Shown here in pieces: positions 27,869-40,800 of a DNA stretch of 61,678 nt (the stretch's first letter is position 1; each line of letters starts with the position of its first letter). A program made the translations under genes and the position numbers. The notes below the pieces were generated by a model. The model had not been told where the DNA came from and made no database searches. It saw nothing but the letters and a program-made list of their open reading frames with translations. This DNA is from Rhodocyclaceae bacterium (GTDB taxonomy: Bacteria; Pseudomonadota; Gammaproteobacteria; Burkholderiales; Rhodocyclaceae): the NCBI GenBank assembly GCA_006218025.1, contig VBWA01000034.1:1-61678 (forward strand), in the 5' to 3' direction.

Positions 27869-27892
27869 TCGGCGTACCACCAGCGCCGACTC
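27869..27892 (-). repeat. 24-nt recurring word (copy beside protease gene)
   Basis: On the minus strand it reads GAGTCGGCGCTGGTGGTACG plus CCGA, two or three changes from the copy at 43322-43345. It lies about 55 nt beyond the protease stop codon. Confidence 0.5.
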
Positions 27893-27947
27893 TTCTGCCC
27901 GCGTATTCGCGCTCCGGCGGAACGGCTCGATCGAGGGTGCAGTTTGC

Positions 27948-30900
27948 TCAGGAGTTGAGGGCGATGGCAAAGCTGCGCCAGGTGGATTCGCCGAGGAAAC
28001 TGTAATTGTTGGCCGAGTAGTAGGAAGCCGTTGCGGCCCCGAGCGTGCTTGGCAGGAAGATCGTCAACCCCTCGGTGTTGGGCATCAGCGTGGTATGGCT
28101 GAGCACGGCATTGCTCAGCGCCGTGCTGACCGCCTGCGCGCTGGTTCTGATATCGGACGCGATGTCGGCGTCGGCGGCAACGTGATCCATGAAGTCGCCC
28201 AGATCCCGGTTGTTGGGGCGACTCGGGAAGTTGCGGCTGACATTGCGGGCAGTGCGAAGGTTGCTCTTGTCGGTGGCGTTCATGTCGGAACTGGCACTGA
28301 CGAAATTGTTGATCGACGTGGTCAGTTCATCGACCAGGCTGGTGTCGATGGCGGAGAGCGTGGTTTCGTCGCCGTCCGCAACGCTGGCGTAGAAGGACTG
28401 ATAGGTGCTGACGGCGCGGTTGCCCAGCGCCTGGGTGCTCATGTTGGGGGTGGTGCGCAGGCCAGCCAGCCAGTTGGTATAGTCCCAGCCGTCGCCCGGT
28501 TCGGTATTCTCGGAGGCGACAATGACATCGGCACGGGTTCTGAGGTCGGCCACCTGCTCGACCATGCCCTGCAGGCAGGTATCGAAGCCGATGAAGTCAA
28601 AACGGCCAAGGCTCGAGTTGGAAATGGCGCGGGTGGTTTCGGCGATGCTCAGATTATCGCCGTTGCTGGCGTCGTCCCACGAGGTTCCATCGAGGCCGCC
28701 GCCGTGATCCCAGATGACCAGGCCGTAGTGATCGGCCCGATAGCTCGAGGCGCCCCAGTTGATGAAGTCGGTCAGAGTCTGCTGGCTGCCGGTATTGAGT
28801 TCGCCGACACTGGTCAGCGTGCTGGCTATCGTGCTGGCGTTGGTGTCGTTGCTGATCCGGCCGCGGCGGGTATCCGTCCAGTTGCCGTTGCTCGTGTCAT
28901 AGCCCGAGGCGCGGTCGACCATGACGACCACATTGACATTGGCCGGCAGGTTCGCCAGCTCCATCTCGTTGATGTCGTCGATCGCCGCACCCTCGAGGTT
29001 ATTGTCGGCGGCAAGGTAGACCATGATGGTCCAGGTGCTTTGGGTGGGGCTGCCCGTGGTGGCCGCCTGGGTGCGCAGCACGAAATCATCGGCTGCGGTG
29101 AGGCCGCCGGTATCGCGGGCACTGACCCGCAGCGTGATGTCCGGGCCGCTGGCCGGGGGCGTGCCGGTGAAGGTTCGCGTTGCCGCATTGAACTGCAGCC
29201 AGGTGGGAAGCGCGCTTCCGCTGGCCTGCGTTGCCGTATAGGTGAGCGTCTGGTTGTCGGGATCGGTGAAGGCGTTCTGCGCGACCTGCAAGGACAGCGC
29301 CTGGCCCTCCCGCACGTCCTGGTCGGGAATGGGAACACTGACCACCGGCGGGCGGTTGGCAGTGCCCGTGACGACGACGCTGTAGGTGCCGGTACTGGCG
29401 CCGTAGCCGCTGGCGGCGATGTAGTAATTGCCGCTGGAGGTCGGCGTGAATTGCACTCGCGAGTCGCGGCTGGCTTCGGAATCGTCGTTGCTGGTATTCG
29501 GGATGGCTTGCCCGGTGGGGTCGAACAGGCCCTGCAGCAGGGTGTCGGGCAAGGTGCCGCCGGCGCTCGGACTGCCGCGCAGGTCGATGGTGTATGGCGT
29601 GCCCGAGGTCAACGCGACGCGGAACCAGTCGATGTCGTTGGCGGTTTCGATCGTGCCCCGCGCGTTGCCGCCCACGGCGACCACACCGGCGGTCTGGATG
29701 TTCGCAGTGAAGTCATCGCTGCCGCCGGCAACCGTCCGCAATGTGAATTGGGTGTTGGCCGAGGCGGCATGGGGGTCGGTGGCGACCAGGCGCAGCGTGA
29801 GGTCCTCGCCGTTGAGCGGCGCCGTGCCGGTGAATGCGCGCGCGTCGGCGTCGAAGCTTAGCCAGGTCGGCAGCGGGCGGCCGTTGGCCTGCACGGCGGT
29901 CAGCGACAAGGCTTCGTTCTCCGGGTCGGTGAACAGGTTCCACGGCAGGATGTATGACCAGGCGGCGCCTTCCCTGGCCGTTTGCACCGGGAGCGTTTGA
30001 TTGACGATGGGCGCGAGATTGATGCTCGATACGCCCAGCTTGTAGGTGCCGGTCTGGCCTTCGGCGCTGCCGGCGGCGATGTAGTAGGTGGCGGTGATGG
30101 AAGGCGTGTAGACCAACAGCGAATCGCGGCTGGTGAGGCTCATGTTGTCGTTCGACGTGTTGCCGATCAGGCTGCCCGCAGCGGTGTAAATGCCCTTGAT
30201 GGCGGTATCGGACAAGGTACCGTTGGCGCTCGGCAGGCCGTACTCGCGCACGGTGTAGGCGACGCCGGCTGTCAGGTTGACGGCAAACCAGTCGACGTCG
30301 TTTGCATTCTCCAGGCTGCCGGGGACGAGTGCGCCATTGGCGGTGACGCGGCCGCTGGTGGCGATGGACGCGATGAAATCGTCGGCTGCCACCGTGCGCA
30401 CGCCCAGGATGTAGAAGCCTTCGCCTGGCGTCAGCGAGGGGGTCACCCGCAGGTAGTAGGTGCCGGCGGCGAGGCGGTCGAATTCGAGCGATTCGCTGCT
30501 GGTGTCGCCCGGACTGCGCGAGGCGGTGACCAAAGTGCCCGCGGCGCTGTAGAGGGCGACATCGGTAAGGCTGACGGCACCGGTAAGCGCTACCCGCAGC
30601 CCGTTCGCTGCCGACAGGGTGAAGCGATAGTAGTCGTCGCTGTCGAGGGGGCCGACGTAGTCGGAAAAGTTCTGCTGCGTGACGCCGGAGGTAATGACGC
30701 GAGCCGTCGGCATGGTGTTTCCTGCCGCGTCGACGGGTGCCAGGGGAGCGGCCGATGCCGTCAGCGTGTAGTCGGCGTTGGCGCCGATGGCCCCGGGATA
30801 AACCCTGAGGTAGTAGGTACCAGGATTGAGCAGGGTACTGATGGATTCCGCGGCGGTTCCCGTGGCGGCGCTGGAGGCGACGACGGTGGCGCCATTGACC

Positions 30901-33900
30901 CCGCCCAGCAGTTGAACGTCGGCGTTGCCGCTCAGGCCGCCGAGTGCCAGGCTGACGGTGTTGCGTTGAGCGAGGGTGAATCTGTAGTAGTCGTAGGCAT
31001 CTGCGGCGCCGACGAATTCGGTGATCGCGATCGGTGCCGTGCCCAAGCTCAGCGCGCGCGCGGCGGCGATGGTATTCGGCGCCGTGTCGGCGAGCGCCGC
31101 GGCGGCGAGAGTCAGGCTGTAGTTGGTGTTGCCGGAATACTGATGAACGTTGACGTAGTAGGTGCCGGCGGCCAGCCCATTGCGCAGAATGGATTCGGCG
31201 GCGGTGCCGCCCGCGCTACTGGAAGCGATCAGCGTGGTGCCGTTGGAGGCGTAGAGCGACACATCGGCATCCGCCGTGAGTGCGCCGAGGCCGAGGCGGA
31301 AATTGCTGGTGGCCGCGGTGTTGAACTGGTACCAGTCGTCGGTGTCGGAACTGCCGACAAAGCCGGCCACCGTCCTGGTCGTCGCTCCGACTGCGCCCAG
31401 GTTGTTGGCCGCGCCATAGGTGTTGCCCGCGCTGTCGCTGGCGGCCGCGGCTTGCGCAGACAGGGCGAGGCGGTAGCTGGTGTCGCCCGCACCGGGGGTG
31501 ACATGGACATAGTAGGTGCCGGCAGCAAGATTGTCGGTGCTGATGCTTTCCACGCCGGCCGCCGTGACAATGCCGCTCGCCAGTGACTCGCCGGCGGACG
31601 TCAACAACGCCACATTGGCATCGGCAGCCATGCCATCGAGTACCAGGCGGAAGTTTGTCGCTCCCGTGGTCTGGAAGCGGTAGTAATCGTGCCCATCGGC
31701 CGTACCGACGAAATCATTGAAGGTCTGCTGGGTGGCGCCCAGGGTGCCGATGTTGCGGGCGGCAATAGTAGTGTTACCGGCGCCATCGGGAACCAGGGCG
31801 AGGGCTTCGGCCCTCGCCGTGAGGGTGTAGTTGGTGTTGCCCGAGTACTGGTAGACGCGAATGAAGTAAGCCCCGGCGGCGAGCCCGTTGAAGCTGATGG
31901 CCTCGCTGGCCGTGCCCGCCAGACTGCTGGTGGCTACAGTGCTGCCGGTGAGGGCGTCGAGCAGTTCGATATCGGCGTCGGCGGTGAGCCCGGCCAGGCC
32001 GAGACGAAGATTCGATCGGGCGCCCGTGCTGAAGGAGTAATAATCGACCGGGTCGCCGGCGCCGACGAAACCGCTGCGCGTCACCGTCGCGGCAGACAAC
32101 GCGCCCATGGGCGTGGCGCTGCCGGTGGAATTGTCGCTGGCGCCGCCGGGTGCGGCGGAGAGTGTCAGTGAATAACTGCCGTTGCTGTCCGGAGTTCCCT
32201 GGAACACGCGCACATAGTAGGTTCCGGCCGGCAGGTTGTCGTAGGCAATGGAATCCGCGCTGGTGCCCGAATTGACACTGTCGTCCAGGACGGTCGTCCC
32301 GTTGGCGGCCAGCAACTCGACATCGGCGTCGGCGGTCAGGCCGGCGAGGCTCAACCGGAAGTTGCTGCTGACAGTGGTGCTGAACTTGTAGAAATCGGGA
32401 TCGCCGGTGCCGAAGAAATCGCTGAACACCCTCTCGGTACTGGTCAGCGGCCCGACCAGGCGGGCCAGCGCCGGCGTGTTGCCGGCACCGTCGGCAGTCG
32501 CGGTCGCGACGACCCCCAGTGTGTAGTTGGTGCTGCCGCTGTAGGGGATGACGTTGATGTAGTAGCTGCCGGCGGCGAGGTTGTTGTAGCTGATGCTTTC
32601 GTTCAGCGTGCCGCCCGCCGCGCTGTAGGCGAGCACAGTGCTGCCGTCGCTGCCGATGAGTTCCACGTCGGCATCGGCGGTGAGTCCAGAGAGCGTCAGG
32701 CCGAAATTCGAGTTGGTCGCTGTGGTGAAGCGGTAGTAGTCGTGACTGTCCTCGGGCCCGACGTAATCGGTGAATGTCTGGCGGACCGTGCCCAGCGCGC
32801 CGATGTTGCGTGCGTCGACGGTAGTGTTGCCGGCAAGGTCGGCCGGGGCGGCAGTGCTGGCGGCAAGGGAGAGCGTATAGGCGGTATTGGCAGTACCCGA
32901 CGGCAAAACCCTGACGTAATAGGTGCCCGCCTCTACCGTGCGGCTGATTGCCTCGCTCGCGCTCGACAGGTTGCTGCTGGCGGCGATGCTGCCGCCGGCG
33001 GCGCTGAGCAGGGCCAGGTTGCCATCGGCGCTCATGCCCGTCAGATTGAGGTTCACCACGCTGCGGTAGGCCACCGTGAATCGGTAGTAGTCATTGCTGT
33101 CGGCGGCGCCGACGAAATCGCTGAAGGTCTGTGTTGTCGACAGCGCGCCGACGTTGCGCGCCAGCGCGAGCGTGTTGCCGGCGTTGTCGACAGGTGCCGC
33201 CGACGCGGCCGACACGGCCAGCGAATAATTGGTGTCGCCCGTGTACTGTTTGACGCGGATGTAATACGAGCCCGCCGCAAGCCGGTCCACTGAAATGGAT
33301 TCAGCCGCCGTGCCCCAGTTCACGCTGGACTGCAGGACGTTGTACGACGCATCCAGCAGCTCGACGTCGGCATCGGCGGAAAGGCCGCTCAGATTCAGGC
33401 GAAAGTTCGTCGCGCCGGTGGTGGTGAAGGAGTAGAAGTCGGTGTCATCGACGGCGCCGACGAAATCGGTGAAGGTCTGGGTGAGCGCGCCGAGCACGAT
33501 CGCACGCGCGGCCCCTGCGCTGTTGCCGGCTTGGTCGAGCGGCGCAAGCGGCGTCCCGGTGAGGCTCAGCGTGTACGCAGTGCTGCTGCCGCTATAGGGA
33601 TAGACACGGACATAATAAGTGCCCGCGGCGGGCAGGTTGAGACTATTGATCTGCTCGTCCGTCACGCCGGAGTGCAGGCTGCTGCTCAGCACCGTGATGC
33701 CGTTCGATGCGAGCACCTGCACGTCGGCATCGGCGGCGAGGCCCGTCAGGGCAAGAGCCAGGCTGGCAGGCGCCGAGGTGGTGAAGCGGTAATAGTCGTT
33801 GGTGTCGACGCTGCCGACGTAGTCGCTGAAGACGCGCAGCGAGGTGCCCAGCGCCCCGATGTCGCGCGCCGCCGCTGCCGAGTTCCCCGCGGCATCGGCC

Positions 33901-34598
33901 GGTATCGCCGCCGGCGCGGTCAGCGTCAATGAATAGTTGGTGCTGCCGCTGTAGGGATGAACATGGACGTAGTAGGTGCCGGCATCGAGTCCGCTGCGCA
34001 CGATACTTTCGGCCGTGGTGCCGCCGTTCCAGCTGTAGGCAAGCTCAGTGACTCCGTCGGCGGCCAGCAGTTCGACGTCGGCGTCGGCCGTGAGCCCGCT
34101 CAGGGACAGGCTGAAATTGGTCCTGCCGGTGGTGGTGAAGCGGTAGTAGTCATGGGCGTCGGTTAGCGTCCCGACGTGGTCGGAAAAGACCCTGGGCGTG
34201 GAACCCAGTGCCAGGACAGGACGGGCCGTGCCGGCCGCGCCAGCGGAGTCGTCGACCAGGCCGGCCTGCAGCGCAATGGAATAATTGGTGTCGCCGGTAT
34301 AGCGCTCGACGAGGAAGTAATAAGTGCCTGCTGGCAGCGCGTCTACGGAAATGCTTTCATCGACATTGCCTACGTTGTCGCTGAAGGCGACCGAGTTACC
34401 GCCTACGTTCAGCAGATAGATGTCGGCATCGGCTGCCAGTCCGCTGAGCCGTGCCCGAAAATTGGTGGCGGAACTGGTGCTGAAGCTGTACCAGTCGTAC
34501 AAGTCTGCGGCGCCGACAAAATCGCTGTAGGCGATCGACGTGGGGGCCATCGTGCCCAGCGAACGGGCGCTGCTGCTGGTGGCGAAATTGGTCAGCAT
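27948..34598 (-). CDS. Giant PPC-repeat protein with C-terminal C11 (clostripain-type) peptidase
   Basis: A 2216-residue protein. Residues about 20-1400 are twelve PPC-type (bacterial pre-peptidase C-terminal) repeats of roughly 115 residues, each with FSDFVGxxDxxDYYRF, [13 protein letters not shown] and [19 protein letters not shown]. Then come a diverged PPC-like unit, a cadherin/He_PIG-like domain (about 1529-1625), another PPC-like unit and a second He_PIG-like domain (1750-1845). The C-terminal C11 peptidase begins [13 protein letters not shown] (about 1852) and has the catalytic pair H1965 (IWDHGGG) and C2008 (FDTCLQG), so it is probably an active, arginine-type cysteine protease. ATG 34598 has AAAGGAG upstream. 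There is no Sec signal peptide and no RTX tail, so the export route is unclear. Confidence 0.88.
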   Translation of the reverse strand: MLTNFATSSSARSLGTMAPTSIAYSDFVGAADLYDWYSFSTSSATNFRARLSGLAADADIYLLNVGGNSVAFSDNVGNVDESISVDALPAGTYYFLVERYTGDTNYSIALQAGLVDDSAGAAGTARPVLALGSTPRVFSDHVGTLTDAHDYYRFTTTGRTNFSLSLSGLTADADVELLAADGVTELAYSWNGGTTAESIVRSGLDAGTYYVHVHPYSGSTNYSLTLTAPAAIPADAAGNSAAAARDIGALGTSLRVFSDYVGSVDTNDYYRFTTSAPASLALALTGLAADADVQVLASNGITVLSSSLHSGVTDEQINSLNLPAAGTYYVRVYPYSGSSTAYTLSLTGTPLAPLDQAGNSAGAARAIVLGALTQTFTDFVGAVDDTDFYSFTTTGATNFRLNLSGLSADADVELLDASYNVLQSSVNWGTAAESISVDRLAAGSYYIRVKQYTGDTNYSLAVSAASAAPVDNAGNTLALARNVGALSTTQTFSDFVGAADSNDYYRFTVAYRSVVNLNLTGMSADGNLALLSAAGGSIAASSNLSSASEAISRTVEAGTYYVRVLPSGTANTAYTLSLAASTAAPADLAGNTTVDARNIGALGTVRQTFTDYVGPEDSHDYYRFTTATNSNFGLTLSGLTADADVELIGSDGSTVLAYSAAGGTLNESISYNNLAAGSYYINVIPYSGSTNYTLGVVATATADGAGNTPALARLVGPLTSTERVFSDFFGTGDPDFYKFSTTVSSNFRLSLAGLTADADVELLAANGTTVLDDSVNSGTSADSIAYDNLPAGTYYVRVFQGTPDSNGSYSLTLSAAPGGASDNSTGSATPMGALSAATVTRSGFVGAGDPVDYYSFSTGARSNLRLGLAGLTADADIELLDALTGSTVATSSLAGTASEAISFNGLAAGAYFIRVYQYSGNTNYTLTARAEALALVPDGAGNTTIAARNIGTLGATQQTFNDFVGTADGHDYYRFQTTGATNFRLVLDGMAADANVALLTSAGESLASGIVTAAGVESISTDNLAAGTYYVHVTPGAGDTSYRLALSAQAAAASDSAGNTYGAANNLGAVGATTRTVAGFVGSSDTDDWYQFNTAATSNFRLGLGALTADADVSLYASNGTTLIASSSAGGTAAESILRNGLAAGTYYVNVHQYSGNTNYSLTLAAAALADTAPNTIAAARALSLGTAPIAITEFVGAADAYDYYRFTLAQRNTVSLALGGLSGNADVQLLGGVNGATVVASSAATGTAAESISTLLNPGTYYLRVYPGAIGANADYTLTASAAPLAPVDAAGNTMPTARVITSGVTQQNFSDYVGPLDSDDYYRFTLSAANGLRVALTGAVSLTDVALYSAAGTLVTASRSPGDTSSESLEFDRLAAGTYYLRVTPSLTPGEGFYILGVRTVAADDFIASIATSGRVTANGALVPGSLENANDVDWFAVNLTAGVAYTVREYGLPSANGTLSDTAIKGIYTAAGSLIGNTSNDNMSLTSRDSLLVYTPSITATYYIAAGSAEGQTGTYKLGVSSINLAPIVNQTLPVQTAREGAAWSYILPWNLFTDPENEALSLTAVQANGRPLPTWLSFDADARAFTGTAPLNGEDLTLRLVATDPHAASANTQFTLRTVAGGSDDFTANIQTAGVVAVGGNARGTIETANDIDWFRVALTSGTPYTIDLRGSPSAGGTLPDTLLQGLFDPTGQAIPNTSNDDSEASRDSRVQFTPTSSGNYYIAASGYGASTGTYSVVVTGTANRPPVVSVPIPDQDVREGQALSLQVAQNAFTDPDNQTLTYTATQASGSALPTWLQFNAATRTFTGTPPASGPDITLRVSARDTGGLTAADDFVLRTQAATTGSPTQSTWTIMVYLAADNNLEGAAIDDINEMELANLPANVNVVVMVDRASGYDTSNGNWTDTRRGRISNDTNASTIASTLTSVGELNTGSQQTLTDFINWGASSYRADHYGLVIWDHGGGLDGTSWDDASNGDNLSIAETTRAISNSSLGRFDFIGFDTCLQGMVEQVADLRTRADVIVASENTEPGDGWDYTNWLAGLRTTPNMSTQALGNRAVSTYQSFYASVADGDETTLSAIDTSLVDELTTSINNFVSASSDMNATDKSNLRTARNVSRNFPSRPNNRDLGDFMDHVAADADIASDIRTSAQAVSTALSNAVLSHTTLMPNTEGLTIFLPSTLGAATASYYSANNYSFLGESTWRSFAIALNS

Positions 34599-34687
34599 GA
34601 GATCAACTCCTTTGCGCAGCATTGAAGTGCAAGGACAGCGCACATCCGGTGCGTCGCCCGAACCCGCTTACTTGCTTGAAGCGTAAC

Positions 34688-34715
34688 AGAATACAGCATT
34701 GCCGCGTCATGGCAA
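34688..34715 (-). promoter_or_regulatory. Putative promoter of the giant protease gene
   Basis: Read on the minus strand: TTGCCA (34715-34710), 16-nt spacer, TATTCT (34693-34688), about 90 nt before the ATG at 34598. Agreement with sigma-70 is 5/6 and 4/6. Confidence 0.4.
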
Positions 34716-34759
34716 TGGCGTTTGCGGCGCGGTCCGTCTGCCGGCGGACGCACAGCAAC

Positions 34760-34786
34760 GGGGTGCAAGGCAGAGCCTTGCACCCC
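34760..34786 (-). terminator. Strong hairpin after the 2384-residue RTX gene
   Basis: A perfect 12-bp stem with a 3-nt loop (GGGGTGCAAGGC, AGA, GCCTTGCACCCC on the plus strand) starts 16 nt after the minus-strand stop codon at 34803. Its following T content is low, but position and stability favour termination. Confidence 0.65.
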
Positions 34787-34802
34787 GGGTTGGAACGGAA
34801 GT

Positions 34803-37800
34803 CTAGACGACGATGAAGTCCGTCCCGGCCAGACCTGAAAAGTCAGGACCCGCCAACGTCGCGAACTGCACGGCCAAACCCGCTCCAGCGCCGTCGGCGT
34901 CGTAGTACAGCGCGCCGGTCGACGAGTTGTAGAGGATGTAGTCGTTGGCATCCAGCGGAGTGGGAGCCCCTGCGTTGGTGATGAAGCTCCCCGTGATGCC
35001 ACTACCCGCAGTGAGGCCGACGAAAATCGAGCGGTCCAGCTCGATCTTGTCACCTTCACTGTAGTCGGTGATCGTGTCCAGATTGTACGTCGCATCCGGC
35101 GCGGAATTGAAGACGAAGGTGTCGTTGCCGGCGTTGCCGGTCAGCGTGTCGCTGTCGTTCGTACCCGTGTTGGCGTAGGTCCAGTACTTGCTCGCCGCGC
35201 CCTCGATGCGGTTATCGGCGTTACTGCCAGTGAGCGTGTCGCCGTAGAAGGAGCCGCGCAAGTTCTCGATGTTGTTCAATATGTCGCTGCCGCCGTCGCC
35301 GTCGATGGGTGCCGCATTCATGCTGAGGTTCGCGGTCACCGGGCCATGCGCGTTCGCGTAGGTCACGAGGTCTATGCCGCCTGAACCTTCGATGCTGTCG
35401 GCCCCGCCACGGCCTTCGAAGGACTCGATGGTGCCTGCCGCGTTGCTCGATCCGGTCAGGTAGTCGTCGAAGCCGGAGCCGCGCACGGCCTCGATCGAGA
35501 TCAGCGTATCGGTATTGCCCCAGCTATCGTCCGCCGTTCCGGCTGCGAGGTTGACGACCACGGTGCCCTTGTCGTTGGTGTAGTCCACCCGGTCGATGCC
35601 GGCGCCGCCGTCGATGGTGTCGTTACCGGCGGCGCCTTCGAAGAAATCGTTGTTGGCGGAGCCCTTCATGGAGTCGTCGAAGTCGGAGCCACGCAGGCCC
35701 TCGATGTTGACCAGCGTATCGGTTCCGCCGTCGCCGTCTGTCACGACGCCCGTGGAAAGGTCGGCGGTGATCTTCGACGCGGCGAGATTGTACCGGGCCA
35801 AGTCGTAGCCGGTGCCGCCGTCGATGTGGTCGTCGCCCTTGCGGCCTTCGAAGGCTTCGTAGAAGTCGTTCTGCGCGTTGCCGCCGGTCAGCATGTCGTC
35901 GAAGGCCGAGCCGCGCACTATGTTGATGTCGAACAGCGTGTCCGTGCCGCCGAGACCGTCCTGCGCGATGCCCAGACGCAGATCCACTCGGACACCGGCC
36001 CCGCCGGAGCCGTAGTCAACCATATCCAAGTCGAGCAGGCTGACGATACCGTTCCCGCCCGTCCCGGGGAACGCCCCGGCGTTACCGGCGATGATGTCGT
36101 TGCCGCCGTTGCCGATCCAGAACTCGAACAGGTTGCCGCTGTAGGCAAGGCTCGCGCTGCCGCCGATCAGGACGTCGGCGAAGCTGCTGCCGAAGGCGCC
36201 ATCCACGTTGGTCAGCGTGTCGGTGTTGAAGTAGGTCGTACCGCCCGCCATGTCGGTGGCGGTGCCCGCCGCCACCGTCTGGGCGTTGACCGTCACGGAC
36301 GAGCCGCCGAGGTTCACGAATACGCCACGATCGACCGCTCCCGAGGAGTAGTCGGGGAAATCGTTGTAGCCTTTCTCCGCGCCATTGCCATCGATGGTGT
36401 CGTTGCCGCCGCGGCCGACGTAGGTCCTGCTGGCGTCGGCAGCGGTACTCGTCAGCGCCACGTTGTGGCTGCCGGCCAGGATGTCTGCCACGCCGGAGCC
36501 GAGCACGCGCTCGATACCGCCGAGCACGTCTGTGCCGAGGCCTGTCCCGCTCCCATGACCGTTGGACATACCCGTATCCGGCAAGGCCACTGTCACCGCG
36601 ACCGAGCCGTTGTAGTCGACCGCGTCGCTGCTGCCGGCGCCGCCGTCCACAGCGTCATTCGCAGAATCGACCGTGCCGAGCATGAAAGTGTCGTTGCCGG
36701 CGCCGCCGTAGAGTTCATCCGCGCCGCCAGCGCCGGTGATGGTGTCGTTGCCCTCGTCACCACGAATGATGTCGATGCCCGCGCCGCCGGTAATGGTGTC
36801 GTTGCCGTCCCAGCCATCGACATGGCTGCCCAGCGTGCCGACAGCAATCGTGTCGGCACCGATGGAGCCATCCACTTCGAAGTACGCGGTCAGGAGACTG
36901 GCATCGATGTACATGCCCGTCGCGCCGTTCATCGGGCTGACCGTGCTCCCCCCGTTCAGCGTAAGTGTCTGCGAGCCGTTGAGCGTCCAGTTCATCGCGC
37001 CGACGATGCTGACGGCGTGGATTTCGCTGGGAGCGGTGCTGTTGGTAAGGGTGATGTTCTCGACCCCCTGGATCTTCGGCGTCAAGGTGCCGCCCGCCAA
37101 GGTGGCGGAGAACGAATCTGCCGCGACGGTATCGAAGTCCCAGCCCTGGATGAAGTCGTTGTCGTCGAGCACGCCGCCCATGGTGAAGGTATCGCCGACG
37201 CCCTGCATCTGGCTGCCGAACAGGGTCTGGGTGCCCGTGCCGAAGTTCTGGTAGGTCACGCCCGACGCGTTATTGTTGGCGTAGATCGTGACAGCGCCCG
37301 TCCGACCGCCGCCATTGAAGCCGCCGGCGAGGCCGTGGATGGTGGTCGACAGGAAGTCGTTGGTCACCATCGTCACGTTGCCGTCCATCATCGAGGCGTC
37401 GATCACGGCGTTACCGGCATTGTTGTTGAAGTTGATGGTTTCCGTGTTGAAGAAGTGCAGGCCGCCGCTCATCGCCGTGCCGGAAACGCCCATGCCGGTG
37501 ATGTTGACGTTGACGATGTCGGTCCCGGCTCCGCCATCGACCTGGTCCATGCCGTCCACCATGCCGGCGGTGTTGAAGTTGAAAGTGTCTCCACCTCCGC
37601 CACCGGTGAAGCTGAAGTCCACTGGGTTGATGGCGACCGAAGGCCCGGTCCAGGTGCCGGCGGTCGTGCCTTCGGCCACCAGGTAGAGGTTCGAGCCGGC
37701 AAATGCCGAGGCATTGATGGCGGTCGCCCGGATGCCGTCCACGGTCAGGACGCTGTTCGCCGCGCCACCGAGGGTGATCGTGGCATTGTTCGTCGTCTGC

Positions 37801-40800
37801 TCGTTCAGATGCACCAGGCTGGTCGAACTTGGCGCCGTCCCGACCGGGCCCTTGGCAAAAATCTCCAACGCATTGGTTCCGACTGCGTCCAGCCAGAAGG
37901 AGGAATCCTGCACGTTGACCTGGGCGACGTTGGCGCCACCCGATTGCGTGATCTGCAGCCGGTCGGCGAAGTTGACCACAGTGAACTGCAGGTCCCGACT
38001 CCACGCCGCGCCACCGGAGAGGCTGGCCGTGGCGACGTTGGTCAAATTAAGTTGCCCGCCACCCGAGCCGGTAACCTCGATGATGGTGTTTAAGGTGGTG
38101 TTGATGCCCAGCGCAGCCAAACTGAGGTTGTTGGCCGCGAACGAACCGTCGGCCGAGGGCTGCTCGGTGATCTTGATGGTTTCCCAGTCTGCAGTGTTGA
38201 GTGCGGCGTTCAGCCCGGAATCGCGGATCGCGAGGTTGAGGACGTCGGATGATCCCGCCAAGGTTCCCGTGGAGTTGATCGTTACGCCGCTGCCGTCGAA
38301 GTCCGTCAATCCGAACACGACGGGAACGACCCCCGCTCCGGGCACCGCGTTGTTCACGTTTCCGGTGTTCGGTGCGCTGTTTACAGTGAGCGTGCGGCCC
38401 GCCGAGCCGGTGAAATTCACCGCACGCAGGTCCTCCCAGCCGCCTGCGCCGAAGTCTATGCTGCCGTTGAAGCCGCCTTCGGCGCGGAGGATCGCGGTTT
38501 CGATTTCGTCGAGATTCGCGGTACCGCCAAAACTGGTGATGTCGGCCAGCAGCGTGTCGCTCGACACCGTGTCGTTGCCGAGGCCTCCGACCAGCGTGTC
38601 GTTTGCCAACAGTGAACCGACGAGGTTGAAGTCCAGGGTGTCGCTGCCGCCACCGCCGTCTATCGTATTTTTGGAAAGGTTGGCGGTGATGCGGTTGTCG
38701 AGCGCGTTGCCGGTGCCGTTCATTACCGCCGGCGGCACAGCCCAGCCATTGAAGAGGACCAGGTTCTCGACCGACGCGGCGGTCGTGAGGTTGTAGCCGT
38801 TCGCGCCGGTAATGGTGCTGATGACCGTGTCGGTGCCGGTGGTGTCCTGCACCACGTCGCCGACGCTGTCGACCCAGTAGGTGTCGTCGCCGTCGGCGCC
38901 GTTCATGGTGTCGTTGCCGCCACCGCCGTCGAGCGTGTCGTTGCCGGCCAGGCCCGTAAGCGTGTTGACGAAGCCGTTGCCGCGGAGGACGTTGTCCAGC
39001 GTGTTGCCGGTGCCGCCCTGCGTTCCCGAGCCGATCAGGGTCATGTTCTCGACATCGCTGGGCAGCGTCCATGTGACGGAGCTGTACACCGTGTCGGTGC
39101 CCTGGCCGGCGACCTCGATGGTCTTGTCGCCGACGTTGTCCACGTAGTAGACATCGTTGCCCTTGAGGCCGGTCATGGTGTCGGCGCCGCCGGCGCCGTC
39201 GAGGATGTTGTTGCCGTCGTTGCCGATGAGGGTGTTGGCCTGGGTGGACGTGAGCGTGTTGTGTTCGAACAGGACGTTGGAATTGCCGGTGCCGAGCAGG
39301 GTGACGTTTTCGACGTTCCACAATTCGCCGCGCGGAATCAGGGGTACGGGTGCCACACCGAAACGGACATTGACGTTCAAGGCGTTGCTGCCGACGTCAA
39401 GGTTCACGGTGTCCACACCGCCGGGCGTCGTGTTGCCCTCGATGACCTGGTCGGTCAGGTCGGCAAAATAGGTGTCGTTGCCCGCCCCGCCGGTAAGCAC
39501 ATTGGAAAGCGCGTTGCCTTTCAGGATGTTGACCAAGGCATTGCCGGTGGCATTGAGCGCGCCGCCGCCCAGGGTGATATTCTCGATCGCGCCCTTCATG
39601 TTGCCGTTGAACGCGGTGTCGATATTGATGTCGCGCAGGAATGACATAACGGTGTCGTTGCCCGTTCCGCCGGCGAGTTCGTCGACGATATCGTTGGCGT
39701 TCTCGACGACGTAGCTGTCGTCGCCGGCGCCGCCCTGCAGGGTGTCGACACCGAGGTTGCCGTCGAGCATGTCATTGCCCGCACCGCCGATCAGCGTGTC
39801 GTTGCCGTCGCCACCGTAGATCATGTCGTTGCCACCGGCGCCGTCGAGCTTGTTGTTGCCCGAGGAACCCATCATCCTGTTGTCGAGCAGGTTGCCGGTG
39901 ACATCGACATTTCCCCGGCTGACGTCGATCATCAGGTTCTCCACGTTCGCAGCCAGGGTGTAGGCCGCGGTACCGCGATAGACCACGGTATCGGTGTAGC
40001 CCGGCAGCAAACCCGTGCCGGGTGCCGGAACGCTGACATTCGCCACCTCGGTAACGACATCGTTGGTGCCGTAGATGAGGTAGGTATCGTTGCCGAGGCC
40101 GCCGACCAGGGTGTCGGCCAGCGCGTCGTGGCCCGCGTCGAGAAAGTTCTCGCCGGCGTTGCCGTTGATGGTGTTGGCGAGTTCGTTGCCGATGCCGTCG
40201 ATGTTCGACGCGCCGGTGAGATTCAGGTTCTCGACGTTGGCGAAGAGCTGGCTGATCGTCACCGAGGAATTGACGGTATCGGTGCCGCCGGCGGTGCCGG
40301 GCAGTTCGAACACGATGTCGCGCGTCTGCGGGTTGGTGCCGGTGAGGTCGGTGACGAAGTAGATGTCGTTGCCGGCGCCGCCGGCCATGTTGTCGACGCC
40401 CGCGCCGCCGTCCATCGTGTCCGCACCGTCGCCGCCTTCCATGATGTCGTTGCCGGCGCCGCCGAAGAGCGTGTCGTTGCCGGCGCCGCCAGAAATCGAA
40501 TCGTTGCCAGCATCGCCGTCGAGGATGTCGTTGCCGAGGCCGCCGGAAAGCATGTCGTTGCCCGCCAGGCCGTTGATGTTGTCGTTGCCGGCCAGGCCAA
40601 GTAGCGTGTTGTTGCCGCTGTTGCCGACAAGGGTGTTGTCAAGCGCGTTGCCGGTGCCGTTGGCGTTGGCCGTGCCGGTCAGGTACAGGCGTTCCATTTC
40701 GCTGGCGAGCGTGAAGGTCTGGCCCGCCGTGAGCGTGACGAAAACCGTGTCGGTGCCCTCGCCGGGCTTTTCCGCGACGATGATGTCGCTCGAGGAGTCC

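Noticed and set aside
28095-29861. 588-residue plus-strand frame opposite the giant protease
   Set aside because: The minus-strand PPC and C11 coding is clear; the opposite frame is a compositional shadow.
35826-38093. 755-residue plus-strand frame opposite the giant RTX gene
   Set aside because: Val/Ala/Gly-rich shadow of RTX codons; no start signal or domain.
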